A stretch of 64,000 nucleotides of DNA, taken from assembly GCA_031002005.1 (NCBI GenBank), contig CM061918.1:66312531-66376530 (forward strand), written 5' to 3'. Shown piece after piece: positions 23,401 to 36,807 of this stretch. The DNA is from Vandiemenella viatica (Eukaryota; Arthropoda; Insecta; Orthoptera; Morabidae). The translations under genes and the position numbers were made by a program. A model generated the notes under the pieces. That model made no database searches. It was not told the origin of the DNA and saw nothing but the letters and a program-made list of their open reading frames with translations. Position 1 is the first letter of the stretch. Each line of letters starts with the position of its first letter.

Positions 23401-26400
23401 TTCCTGTGGTGTATAAATTATTACAGTGAAAATGGAGTTCTCTCAGTTATGAATTTTCAAAATGTTAACCTGTGTTGTGGCCTAGCTAAATTAATTTATT
23501 ACTCGTTAAACCTTCCATATCTAGAGCTAAGAGTTACAAATTCTTAATTCTAGGGTGTTTTTACCCCTTAATCTCCCCTTTTCAGTACTGAAAAGTGTCT
23601 AATATTATCAAAATATGGGCTGCAAATGTTTAACATGTGTGCTTATGGCGTTACCTTCCGATCCTTATTACGGCCTACTTTGGTAAGTTTTTCATTTAAT
23701 TTATCTTTTAAAGTGTCTTGAATGTCTATTCCCACTAAATGTGCTACTTTATCCCATCAAAATCGGTGTTATAAGTGAATAGTTATCTGTATCAGTGTCT
23801 GTATCGTGTCCTCGGGGTGGGCCTATCTGATCTGCATTAGCCGATTCTAGATGAAGATACCGGAGTGGAACATCAAACTTAAAATGAGAAATTGATACTT
23901 CTTTTGCTACTACTCTCCCCCTCTACTAATAATGACCTAAGGGGACATTATTTAACTAAATAATAGGCACCTTACATAGTGTTAGGAACCAAAAGTGCTC
24001 TAAAGTGGATACATTAAACATTTGCATAAGAGAATGGCCACTACTTAACAAAGATGAAGATTGCTGCGGCTTCGAAACATGGAAAAACACGTATACACAA
24101 AGAGTGTTGAAATTTTTGAACTGATTCCTTTCTTCAACAATAAAATGAGGTAGCTACCTGATGGAGGCTTTCATCTAACTAAATGTTCATAACATTGGTA
24201 GGAGGCTCATGGAGAGGGAGGTATGGATGGAATTGAAAGTCATAAACCCAAAAATTGTAAACCTTAACAATGAAATGAAAGCTGCCAAGTTGAAAAAGAT
24301 TAATTAATTGGGGTAGGGAAATTAGCCACCAATTTCCTTTAAATAGTCTTTCTGCGAGGCAGTCTGATAGAGGGCCAGACCCGAAAATTACTATAAAATG
24401 TGTGTTTTTGTTTTTTCTGTGTGTTCACACCCCACATCCATCATTAAACATAATTAATGGCTCATTTCCCTATCCTTATTTGTTAATCCTACATATGAGG
24501 GGGAGTCTAATGAAAATATTAAAAGTGTAATATAAAATTAAAAGTCCGCGTCAGTGATCTGTAAGTTGCTATGCCTGTTTGAAATAATGTGTCAGATGTC
24601 CCCAAAGGCGGCAGCACAGTGAAGATGTGCAAGTACCAGTGCAGGAATAAAGATGGCCACCCCACTAACAACGTGCACCAGAGGAGAACAGCATTCGGTG
24701 ATTAGATTTATGCAAAGTGATGGTATAAAACCTATAGACATTTATCGCAGAATGAAGGTACAGTATGGAGAAGCCTCTTTGTCACAGCAGCAAGTGTATG
24801 AATAGTGTATGAAATTCGCGAATGGTGTGATGTCTGTAGCTGATGCTCTGCGCTTGTGCCAGGCACTTCATATTATGACTCCAAAGACCACAACAGTACT
24901 TCTTTTGGGATGAAAAAGGCATCCTCTTGGAGCACTACACGCCATGAGGAACCACTGTTACCAGTAACACATACTTCCTCAAAAATCATCTTCCGGCTGC
25001 CATTAGAACGAAACGACGTGGATTGCTATTGACAAGTGTTCTTCTGCAACATGACAATGCAGCTTGTGCAATGGTTGCAACAATCGCAGACATGCGGTTT
25101 GAATTTCTGCCTCATCCACCATAGTCACCTGACCTTGCCCCAAGTGAATTCCATATGTTTTGACCCCTAAAAGAAGCACTTTCTGGGACAATAATTCAAT
25201 CCGATGACGAGGTGCACCAGGCAGCGCATGAGTGGTTATGTCGTCTCCCAAAACAATTTTTTCATGCGGGAAGTCGGGCACTTCAGAAGTGCTGTCTGAC
25301 ATGCATTGAGGGTGGAGGAGACTATGTCAAAATATGATACAGGTGACTTGTATGTGTGCACAATACATAAAATTTTAAAAAAATAATTAAGGTTTTACAA
25401 AAGTTTTTGAAAGGCCAGAGGCACTACAAAAAGTCGCCCACCAATATGGTGGAACCCAACATGTTCGAAAGCAATAGCCCAAAGAAGACTCGCTCTTAAC
25501 TTATACAGAAAGAACCCCGACCTCCAACACTATATGTCTTATTTACAAATTAACGCACGAACAAAAAGAACGCTCAAAACGCAAAAGCGTCAGAATTGGA
25601 TCCAATTCTGTGAAACATTGGGAAAGGATTCGAATATCTCTTCTGTTTGGTCTACGATTAGGAAGTTTAAAAATAATGGTTTCAACAGCGAAACCCCTAA
25701 AATTAGTACCACAACCCTTGAAGACATTGCAGACAAAATCGCTCCTTCCACAGTCCAGGAGGAGGACTCCAACTTCGCGCTAAACCCGCAAGAAGCATCG
25801 GACCACCAACTATGCACGCCATTTACCATGACAGAACTACAACAAGCTTTAAAGCGATCCTCCTACTCTTCACCTGGAATAGATGGAATCCATTACGCAA
25901 TGTTAACAAACATGCCTCCAGCTGGCTTGCAGAGACTTCTAAACATCTTTAACAAGATTTGGATGAAAGAACCTATTCCAGCGGAATGGAGAACCCAGGT
26001 TATCATTCCAATATTAAAACAAGGAAAAGACCCCACCAAAGCGACTTCGTACAGACCGATATCATTAATGTCGTGTGTAGGAAAAACACTAGAACGTCTC
26101 ATCAAGAACAGATTAGAATGGTGGGTGGAGGCGAACAACCTGATTCCAAACTCACAATCCGGATTTCGTAAGGGAAAAAGCACACTAGACAACCTAGCGA
26201 TCTTGACGTCGGACATTTACCTCTCATTCTGCAACAAGCAATATTTGGGTGCGGTTTTCCTAGACATCCAATCAGCTTACGACAACGTCAGAATCCCTCA
26301 TTTGATGCACAAACTGGAGACATTAGGGGTACCGATGAAACTTGTGAAAGGACTCTACTCCCTATTATCGGAGAGGATAATCTATGTCAGCTCAAAGAAA

Positions 26401-29400
26401 AATCGAGTAGGGCCGCGTATTGTTAATCAAGGGTTACCACAAGGAGCAATCCTCAGCCCACTCCTATTTTTACTATACATAAGTGATATAATCCACTCCA
26501 TCCCAACGAAGATTATCTCACTCCAATTTGCAGACGACGTGGTTATATATGCCAACGATGTGTCACAACAGGAAGTCCATAACCTATTGAACAAGGCAAT
26601 TACAGCTCTCATCAAATGGCTACACACCAATGGTTTTGAACTTTCACTGGAAAAATCATCAGTAGTCTACTTTTCAAAGAGAAAAATCACCCATGACTCG
26701 GACAGTATCCAAATAGGTCCACATAAACTGGCACTTAAGAAACAAGCACGGTTCTTGGGAATGTTGCTGGACAGCCGCCTTAGCTGGTCCCAGCATATCG
26801 ATCAGCTGATAGCAAAATCGAATTCCCGACTAAATATAATAAGAATGGTGTCAGGTACTTGGTGGGGCTCCCACCCAAAAACGCTCCTACTACTTTACCG
26901 AACACTAATTAGATCGCTATTAGAGTACGGTTCCATGTTTTACCAATATGCTAGAAAGGACGCTCTCAAAAAACTAGATAGACTTCAAGCAGCTTGCCTA
27001 AGAGCTTGTGTCGGGGCAATACGCTCAACCCCAATTAACGCCCTATTAGTGGAGGCAGGAGAACCTCCCCTTCATATACGACGATCATATCTTGAGGAAA
27101 AATTCATAATGGAAAAACTGGTACTTAATACCCACCCGCTCCACCATCGATTTGAAAGGATGCAAGGATTAGCGAACAAAGGAAAAAGCCAACTCAAGCT
27201 CCCGCTTCTAAATGCTTACAAACTTTGGTCTAAATATAAAGATAAAGTAGCTTCTTACGACATACACCCCATCTTTCAAGAACCATACGAACTCCGACTA
27301 GAAGAAATCCACATACACTTTCTGGAAGGAGACATAAATCCCACCTTAAACCAGAAACTAAATAGACTCCTCGCAGAGATAGGGAAAAACACAGTTAAAA
27401 TATACACAGACGGCTCAAAGAATTCCGAGGAAAACAGAGTAGGAGCAGCTTTCTTCTGTCCCAACACTAATCATTCAGCTCAATTCTCGCTACATGAAGA
27501 AACATCTATTTTCACAGCTGAAGCGAAAGCCATACTGGAGGCGGTTAAGTATAGCCAAATGATCCAAGCGGACAAAAGCATCATATTAACGGACTCCATG
27601 AGTGTCTTAAAACGGCTACAAAACAACACGTGGAATTATCACCTCCCGATGACGATCTTAGAAATTAGGAAACAAATAAAAAGCAGTAAAGAACGGGGAA
27701 TCACTACCTACCTGCTATGGGTTCCAGCTCACAAAGGTATAAAATACAATGAACAAGTGGATACTTTAGCAAAACAGGCCATCCTCAACGGATTTAAAGA
27801 TGGTATGAACCTCCCGACGTCAGATATAATTCACACAATCAAAAAACGAGCCAAAGAAAAATGGCAAGAAGAATGGAGAACATCTCTAACCACCAAAGCA
27901 TCGCACTATGGAAGCATCCAACCAATTATTCCACCTCAACCTTGGTTTTATAAATGGATCACAAGCAGACGACTAACAACAATGATTTCCAGGCTGCGGT
28001 TCAACCACGGAAGATTCCCCAGCCACCTCTATCGACTAGGTCTGAGAGAATCTCCTCTCTGTGATTGTTCAGATCAGACTATAGGAGACACCAACCACAT
28101 TATATTTTCCTGTAGAAAATTTAAACGGGCCCAGGATACCATGATCAAGGATTTAGTCAACATAGGAATCCCTCTTCCTACCAACCTAATCCTACTCCTA
28201 GTTAGCGATGACAAAGCAGTGTACAACAGCCTTATTAGATTCCTAAAAAATGGAAATATAGAAATCTAAGACCTCATCATCAAAAAATAAAAATGTCAAT
28301 AAGCATAAAATGAATTGTATAAACGACTACAACGATTCTGTTTTATTCCTTAAAGATTACGAGTAGAAAAGTATGACTTAAAATTGTCATCAGTATAATA
28401 AAAATTGTAAGTAGCCTAAGTACAACTATAATTAGCATAAGCAAGATTGTAAATAGTATAATCAAACCTGTCAATAATTAAGCATAATGTATTATCTTAC
28501 AATTCACGGATGTATGGTCATATAACCGAACGTGAACAAAAGAAAATAATAATTTAGACGCATGAATACCAATGTCGGTATTGCCTCACGTATACCTGCA
28601 ATATGACTTGAAAACGAATTGTATCAACTGCTACTGCGATTCGGCTTTATACCTGAAAGTCTTTAATTACGTTTAGATAAATTCTATTTAAAATTGTAAC
28701 CAATATAATCAAAATTGTAAGTAGCATAAGTATAACGATAATTAACAGATGCAATATAATAATGAGTACAATCAAACATGTTATTAGTTAACGATAATGA
28801 ATCATGTTACAAGTGATGGCTGTATGGTTACATAACCGAATGTCAATAAATAAATAAATAAATAAATAAATAGCTCTGATTCTGTGAGAAAAGATAAAGG
28901 GTATGGTAAATTGGTGGAAAAGATGAAATATTACTGGTGTTTTATATGGATAAGAGAATAGCCACCTGTTATCAAAGCTGAAAAATGTGCCAATTCCTAC
29001 AAGTTGAACCTTTTCAACAATTGTTTTACAGGTAGGGCCATTGGAGTTTTCCCTGATTCCACAACCATCACTAAACTCCACAGATGGAAACTAGCTTTCC
29101 AGAATATCCGTGACAACAGACTACCTCGAGGCCTCATTCTTGAATTAAACCCTCCGAGCAGATCCAGCACTTATTATTACTACCATTTACATTTTATATA
29201 TCTTATACTGTATCTTTCCTACTTAAAGTTTATTAATATTCATATCCTCATACAATGGCAATTTTTCCCCACTTCCAATGATAATATACCTCCAGCATTA
29301 TCAGTTATCACTTTAGTACTTTCTCACCCCCTCCATGGCTGCCCTTTCCATGATGGGTCTTCCATTCACCAAGCGGGTATCAGTATATGCACATCTGACT

Positions 29401-32138
29401 GTGCCAAGTGTCTCACCTGCTTGCAAGAATAGAATTAACAACTGAGATATTAAATTATTTGTGTTTGTCATTTGTGGTAAGTGTCTGATCCTTCCTTTTA
29501 TATATATAACTAAGGAGATTCACCAGATGTTTGACTCTGCTGGTGTCTCACTTTTAGCAAGAATAAGGCTAACCGCCGAAATATTGTGCATTTCTTGTGT
29601 TTTTTTTTTTATTTTCATTATTTCCAGCTGCCTTCATCTATGGTAAGTGTTGGGTTGTAATTCCCCATCCTTACTTAGTTTTATTGCCTTAAAGCATATA
29701 TAAATCTAAAGCAGGATAGGGAAATACCATCCAACACTCACCACAGATGAAGTTGGCTGAGAGCGTCAAATACAAAAAAAAGAACAATCACAAGAAACAC
29801 GTAATATTTTTATGTACAACCTTATTCTTGCAAAAGTAAGACACCAGGCGCAACAACAAATGTACACGACGATGGCCGTCTGGTGAATGGAATGGATGGC
29901 ATAGATGGTAGTATAGGAGAGGGGGCGGGAAGCATAAATTCTAGATCAATAATGCTGAAGTTATATTATCATTGAAAGTGGTAACAGACGTTTTGACCTG
30001 GCGCAACAATGGGTGCTCCTAGCGCCGCCATCTTGGCGTCAGACTGTTCATACATTCAGTACGCAACCAGCTGTGGTAGTTTGCACATCGTTCCTATCGT
30101 ACTTTGAATACAGTAGAGTGTTAAAATGAGCGCTGCAATTAAAAATCCCACCAGTTGTGAAGTGCGAGCTGTAATACGGTTTTTGTTGGCGAAAAATCAC
30201 AAACCAATTGAAATTTATCTCCAGATTTGTGATGTGTATGGCCAAGGAATAATCAGGGAAAGCCGAGTGAGGCAATGGTGCATTGATTTTAAAAATGGTC
30301 GAACCAATGTTCACGATGAGGACCGCATGGGTAGGCCTAGTGTTGTGAGTGATGAACTGGTGGTGAAAATCAACGAAAAAAATCCGTGAAAATCGTCATT
30401 TCACGATTACGGAGCTTTCAGAACATTTCCCCAAAATTTCACGGAGTTTAGTTCATGAGATTGTGGTTGGTAAACTTGGTTACCACAAATTTTGGCCAGG
30501 TGGATTCCGAAAATCTTAACAGAACACCACAAAAAACAGAGACTTGCTGCAGCACTGACGTTTCTGGAAGACTACACCAAAACTGGAAACCAAGTTATCG
30601 ATCGTATCGTAACTGGCGACGAGACTTGGGTAAAGCACGTCACCTGTGAAACAAAACGGCAGTCTATGGAATGGGGACACACGCATTCGCCCAAGAAACC
30701 GAGGAAGTGTCTGCAAACGCTGTCAGCAGGAAAAATTATGGCTACTGTGTTTTGGGATGCTAAGGGTGTGATTCTCGTTGAATTTCTTGAACGTGGCCAA
30801 CCAATCACTTCAGAAAGGTATTGCAAAACACTCAGAACATTAAGACGCGCGATACAAAACAAGCGTCGGGGAAAACTCAGTGAGAAAGTTTTGTTTCTCC
30901 ACGACAACGCTCGTCCACACACGGCCAATCGTACCCAAGAGCTCTTGGATGGTTTTGGATGGGAAGTTTTCAATCACCCGCCGTACAGCCCGGATTTGGC
31001 ACCGAGCAACTACCACCTGTTCCCGGCGATGAAGACGTGGCTCGCAACACAACGGTTTGAAACTGACGCTCAACTGCATGGCGATGTAAACCAGTGGTTG
31101 AAGTCTCAGGCGGCAAATTTCTACAGAGAGGGTATCGAAAAGCTTGTACCACGTTATGATAAGTGCCTTAATTTAAATGGCGATTATGTTGAAACATAGC
31201 CTAAGAGCTTACCTCTAAAATGTATATAGTAAAAATCGTTTTTTTTTTCACTTTGTTTATTTTTTATCACAAAACGTCTGTTACTTTCTGGACAGCCCTC
31301 GTACAAAAAATAAAATATAAGCAATATAAATAGTAGTGATAAGAAGTGCTTGGTCTGGTGGGAAGGTTTTATTGGAGATTGAGGCCTGGAGGTTGTGTGG
31401 TGTCCAGGATATTCTGATAGGCTAGTTCCCATCTACATGGTGCAGAGGAGCTTGTGTTATCAGGGAAAACTCTGATTACCCTAACTGAGATACAGTTGTT
31501 AAAATTATTCAGTTTGTGGGAACTGGCATGTTTTACCACTGGATGGGCCTCCTTGTTAGTATGCACTGCCTGCCTGTGACCATTCATTCTGATAACAAGT
31601 GGGTTAGTAGTAAGGCCTATATATGAGCTGGAGCAATGGAAGCATGTAAGTTGATATATGATGTATGGTGTAATGCAAGTTGCATGAGCAATGATGGGGA
31701 ATGTTTCACTGTGGTAGAATTGAAGTAAGTGGTAGAAGCTCGATTCATGCTGCATTTTTTACAGCAGGGTCTGTTGCAAGGGAATGATCCCTGTGGTAGT
31801 TGGGGGAATTATTGGGTGAGTACTTGTGAATCAAGATATTTTTTAGGTTCGGTGGTCTGCTAGAACCTGTATGTGGGGCCATGGGTAGGATTTTATGGAG
31901 AATGGTAGGCATCTTGGAGAAGGAGCTCTCATCTACCACAGCTACCCCCCTGACTTAGTACACAAACAAATCTCTCAAGCTATAGCCCTTCCTGTGCATA
32001 GCCACTCCAAGGCTGTACCCCTTGAAACTAACTGTAGCCCTGCTTTTATCACCCAATTATTCCCTGGTCTTGAGTCAATTAACCTAATCCTTCATTGTGG
32101 GCATGACTTCCTACATCTCGGGATGTGCACAAAAATTA

Positions 32139-32191
<53 letters not shown>

Positions 32192-35100
32192 GACACATTA
32201 CAAGAAAATAATTCATTGATATGCATCATAAAAACTGGGTAGTGATAATATGGTGTTTAACTTGTGCTGAAAGTACATATTTTACCTAAGAAACAACAAT
32301 GGCAGAAGGTCTACAGTGTTAGCATATGATGCACTACATGAGCATTTTCATTACTTTTTGAATACAACTTGCTTTTTCAGCAACACAGCATCACTTAACA
32401 TTATTCTGAGCTTCCTGCCATCATACTGTGAGATTCTGGTAGTCAGTGGAATACTCATCTATGGCACAATGTGAGTGTGAAGTGGCATGGTATGCTGGTG
32501 GAAAGTGCAGCAGAAATTAATTTATGCAATGTTACCAGGACAACAGACATAACAGTGTAATAAGTCCTTTGCACTTGTGTTATATATTTGCTAAATTATA
32601 CTTTTGCTTAGCCTTCATTAAAAACTACTATCAAAATAACTTGAAATTGTTTTCATGCCACCCATGTGTCTCATTGGCCTAGTATTAAATGCTCCTACCT
32701 CGACCTGTCTGTTTTGGTCTTCCTCTAGGGTGGAACTGCACTGAGATGAAGCATGACCTGGGTAGCATGAAAACCATTAATTGATTCTGTGCAGCAAATC
32801 TTTATTTCTCATTAAAAATTTCAAACCTTCTAACTGTATTAGGTATTAGGTATTCTAGTAATTACCACAGATGATGAACATTCTCTTGTAAATATTATAC
32901 ATAGTACTGTCCCTTTCTGCAGGAACTGGAGGAGTTGGTGAAGAACTGCCCAAACATCAGATCACTAACCATTCCATGCCGGCTAATTAATGATGAACAC
33001 AAATCACTTATTTTGAGTGGACTGCAACTACTGCAGTCACTGGAAATTGAAAATGAGTACCGTGCTGAGCCTGCAGCTCATTTGGCACCATTTGCAGACC
33101 AATGTCCACAGCTTGACGTGCTGAAATTGATTGAAGATGTTGTAATTTCCTTTGAAGATCTGGAATATTTCATTAATGTTAAATGCAAGACTCTTAAAGC
33201 TATTGCATTGCCAAGGTTCATATACAGCCATAGGTAAGTAATTATATTTCAAAATAATGATGTAATTAGTCTGGCTATTGATATTGGACTGCTAGAAATT
33301 GATTTGAAATGTGATAACATGGGTTTAGTGAGGTGTGCACATTGTTCTCTTTCACTTTGTTTTAACCACTTCATGAAATCCTGTATCTGCACTTTGAGGA
33401 CTAATATCAACACTATCAGGTGTGTGGTACTGCTGTATATGCATGTTTTGTTCTATATTAAGTACTTTAAGCAGAGAGTTTTTGGCACTGTTGACTGAAA
33501 ATTTAATGATACACTGACGTTATTGAATTATGTATAATTTCCTACATATGGTATTTATATCTTTTTGCTTTGTTTCTCTCTATTAAAATGTTACTTGAGG
33601 TAGAATGCAACATTTTGCATGGGAATGACACACACCACTGTTTTGTTTATAATCACTTGTTATTCTAAGCACGTTTCTATGATTGGCTGCGTCAAACGCA
33701 ATTATTGCGAAATCCCAGCCACTTACACTTGAAGAAGAGTTTTGCCCAAAATATTGTATTTTCTTTGTTTGCGTGTTGTTTTGTGTTGCCGCTTTCTTTC
33801 CTTTCATTGTTACCTGAAGAATGACAGATGAAGATGAGGCTCTTGGGGAGAAATTAAATTCATACTCAGATTTCAGAGGTGAGAATAGAATGATCATCAT
33901 CGGCGGGGATTTAAATTTACCAGGTGTAAACTGGGAAGGGAATAAGATAAATAACACAAGGGAACAAAGATTTGCAAATATCTTAATAAGGGAAGGAGGA
34001 TTTACACAAGTGGTTGAGCAAAACACTAGGGGACAAAATATTTTGGATATATTTCTAATTAAGACCGATGAAAACCTTTTGAGGTATCAAGTAACTGAAG
34101 GAATAAGTGATCATGAAGCAGTTCTGATAGATATTACAGGATTCAGTAAACCAGCAGCCAAAATTGAAGGGGGAAACAGGTACAATTATAAAAAGGCACA
34201 GGTTTCAAATTTGAGGAGATATTTCAGAGAACAATTCAGCAAATGGAAGGAAGGCTCAGGTACAGTAGAGTGAAGGTGGGAAGAGTTCAAGGAGATAATA
34301 AGAAAGGGGGAAGAAAAATTTATTCCAAAGCAAAAACTAAAGAGAAGTAGAGAACCTATTTACTATAATAGGGAAGTGAGGAGGTTAAAGAGGTTGGTAA
34401 GAAAAGAACATAACAGAGTTAAGAGACAGCAGGGTGGTAGGGAATATTTAAAACAACTAAACAAGGACTCAATAACAGCAAAGAAAATGGCTAAAGATGG
34501 GTTTATGAAGAGTATTGTCAGTGCAGGGGGACCATTGACTGATGCATCTAAAAATTTCTATGGCTATATCAGGAAACTGAGGGGAAGGGAGGATGTAGAG
34601 ACACTTATAGATAAGGATGGAGAAGAAGTTACTGAGGATTTGAAAAAGGCAGAGATTTTAAGTAACTGGTTCAGTGAAAGCATTAGGGACAATGAATCAG
34701 AAACAGGAGGATCAAATTCGGAGAACGAGCTTAACAACACAATTAGAAATGACGATAGTAAAAAATTTGATATCCATCCTGAGGAAATCATGAAGGAAAT
34801 AAGAAATCTGAAAAAACATAAAGGGGCTGGTGAAGATAATATTACTACAGATATCTTAAAGATAGCCGGATGTGACATTGTACCTTATTTTGAAATATTA
34901 TTTAAATTGAGTCTAGACACTTGCTGCTTACCACAGGACTGGAAAAGTGCAATACTAGTACCGGTACATAAGGGAGGGGTGAGAAATAGAGTTGAGAATT
35001 ACAGGCCAATCAGTTTGACATCAGTGGTAGGTAAATTAATGGAAAGATTGATATGCAACCACATCAGAAATATATGTGAGAACGTAAGTGGTTTTCAAGC

Positions 35101-36763
35101 AGGCAACATGGTTTCAGGCAAGGATATTCATGCGAATCTCAGTTGGTGGGATATATGCAAGATATTTCAGATGAAATGGACAAGGGAGGCCAAATTGATA
35201 GTGTAGCACTAGATCTGTCTAAGGCGTTTGACAGAGTAAGCCATAAAATGGTAGTAAATAAGGTAAAAACCATTGGAGTGGATAAGAAAGTCATTTGCTG
35301 GGTAGAAGAATTTTTAAAAGGTAGAAAACAGAAAGTTAGGGTAGGAAATGTAGTATCAAAAGAAGTGGAAGTAAAAATGGGAGTGCCACAGGGTAGCGTA
35401 TTGGGACCATTGCTATTCATTATTCTAATGAATAATTGTGTTGATTGTTTACTATCTGAAATTAGATTGTTTGCAGATGACATAATGCTGTATAAAAGAA
35501 TCAAAACGATAGAGGATTGTAAACAGTTGCAGGGTGATCTGGACAGGATATCTAATTGCGTTGGTAAACATGGAATGAAGATAAATGCAAAGAAGAGTCA
35601 GCTTATTAGATACACAAATAAAAAACAAAAGGTTACTTATGAATATAAGGTGGGGAAAGAATTGCTTGCTGAAGACTTGAAATGCAAATATCTTGGAATT
35701 ACTTTTGATAACAAACTTAACTGGGCAGGACACATAGGACAGGTGGTAGGAAAAGGTTTCAAAGTTCTGCACTTGTTGGAGAGAGTGATGAGGGGATGTA
35801 CGAGAGAAGTCAAGGAATTGGGTTACAAAACTTTGGTCAGACCATTGCTCGAATATGGTAGTGTAGTATGGGACCCTCATTTTACGTATCAAATACAGGA
35901 GTTGGAGAGGGTGCAAAGATGGGCTGCTAGATTTGTTTCTGGAAATTATCGCAGAATGCAATCAGTGACGGATATGATAAAGGAGCTGGAATGGGATTCA
36001 TTGCAAGACAGGAGGAGGATGAGGAGGGTCATGGGAGTGTACAGGGCATATACTGGTGATGAGGCATGGAAAGATATTGCAATAGGTATGAAAAGTAGTG
36101 CATGGAAGGGAAAAGATGACCATGACCACAAGCTGGCACTCGATTTCAGGCACAAGGGTGTGGGAAGATTCTCTTTTTTAGGTAAGGGTGTCAGGGATTG
36201 GAATGAGTTACCAAGAGAAATGATGAATAATTTACCGAAAACTTTGAAGGAATTTAAAGATAAAATTTGTAGAGGGCAAATGTAGGTGGGTGCTGGATAG
36301 GGGGAAGATGGGTGTGTAGGGATATTGCCACCGGAGCCTGTGCTCCATTGCAATTAAATTAAATTTTTTAAAAAAACCTTTTTCAGATTGTCATAGCTTC
36401 TCCATCCTTGTCTGCAATTTTCTGAGTACCTTCCCTCCCCATCAGTTTTCTGGATTCATCATTCATTGGTCTCCTGCACTCATAATATTCTTCATAAACC
36501 CATTTTTACCTTCCCTCTTTGCTGCTATTAATTTCTTGTTTAGTTGTTTTGAGTGTTCGCTTCTACCTTAATGTCTCTTAACACCACTGTGTTCTATTTT
36601 TAACAGTCTCTTTAGGCTCCTAACCTCCCTTCTATGGTATGCAGGTTACTTCCATTTGTTCCTTTATTTTCTGTTTTGGACTAAACATTTTTCCCCCTCT
36701 TTTATCTTCTTGAACTGTTCCCTCTTTGACTACACTCCACTTTGCCTTCCTTTCATATACTGA

Positions 36764-36807
<44 letters not shown>

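Larger units (their letters stand above)
25411..28872 (+). mobile_element. 5'-truncated LINE with RT and RNase H (I/R1/Loa-like)
   Basis: One intact frame runs from 25411 to the stop at 28269, then a 3'UTR of about 600 bp with two similar units (28312-28611 and 28612-28860) and an (AAAT)n tail ending near 28872. The endonuclease domain is absent, as expected for incomplete reverse transcription. The codons show no stops or shifts, suggesting a young insertion. It lies within intron 2 in the gene's own orientation. Confidence 0.85.

Noticed and set aside
24045..24085. Hammerhead-like string GATGAAG...CTTCGAAAC
   Set aside because: The first conserved C and U are missing and there is no inverted-repeat element around it; too weak to call.
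25590..26630. Several - strand ORFs of 60-107 codons
   Set aside because: Shadows of the long RT-RNaseH frame on the + strand.
32142..32188. Phe-rich ORF end over a T-tract
   Set aside because: Product of a homopolymer, not a protein feature.
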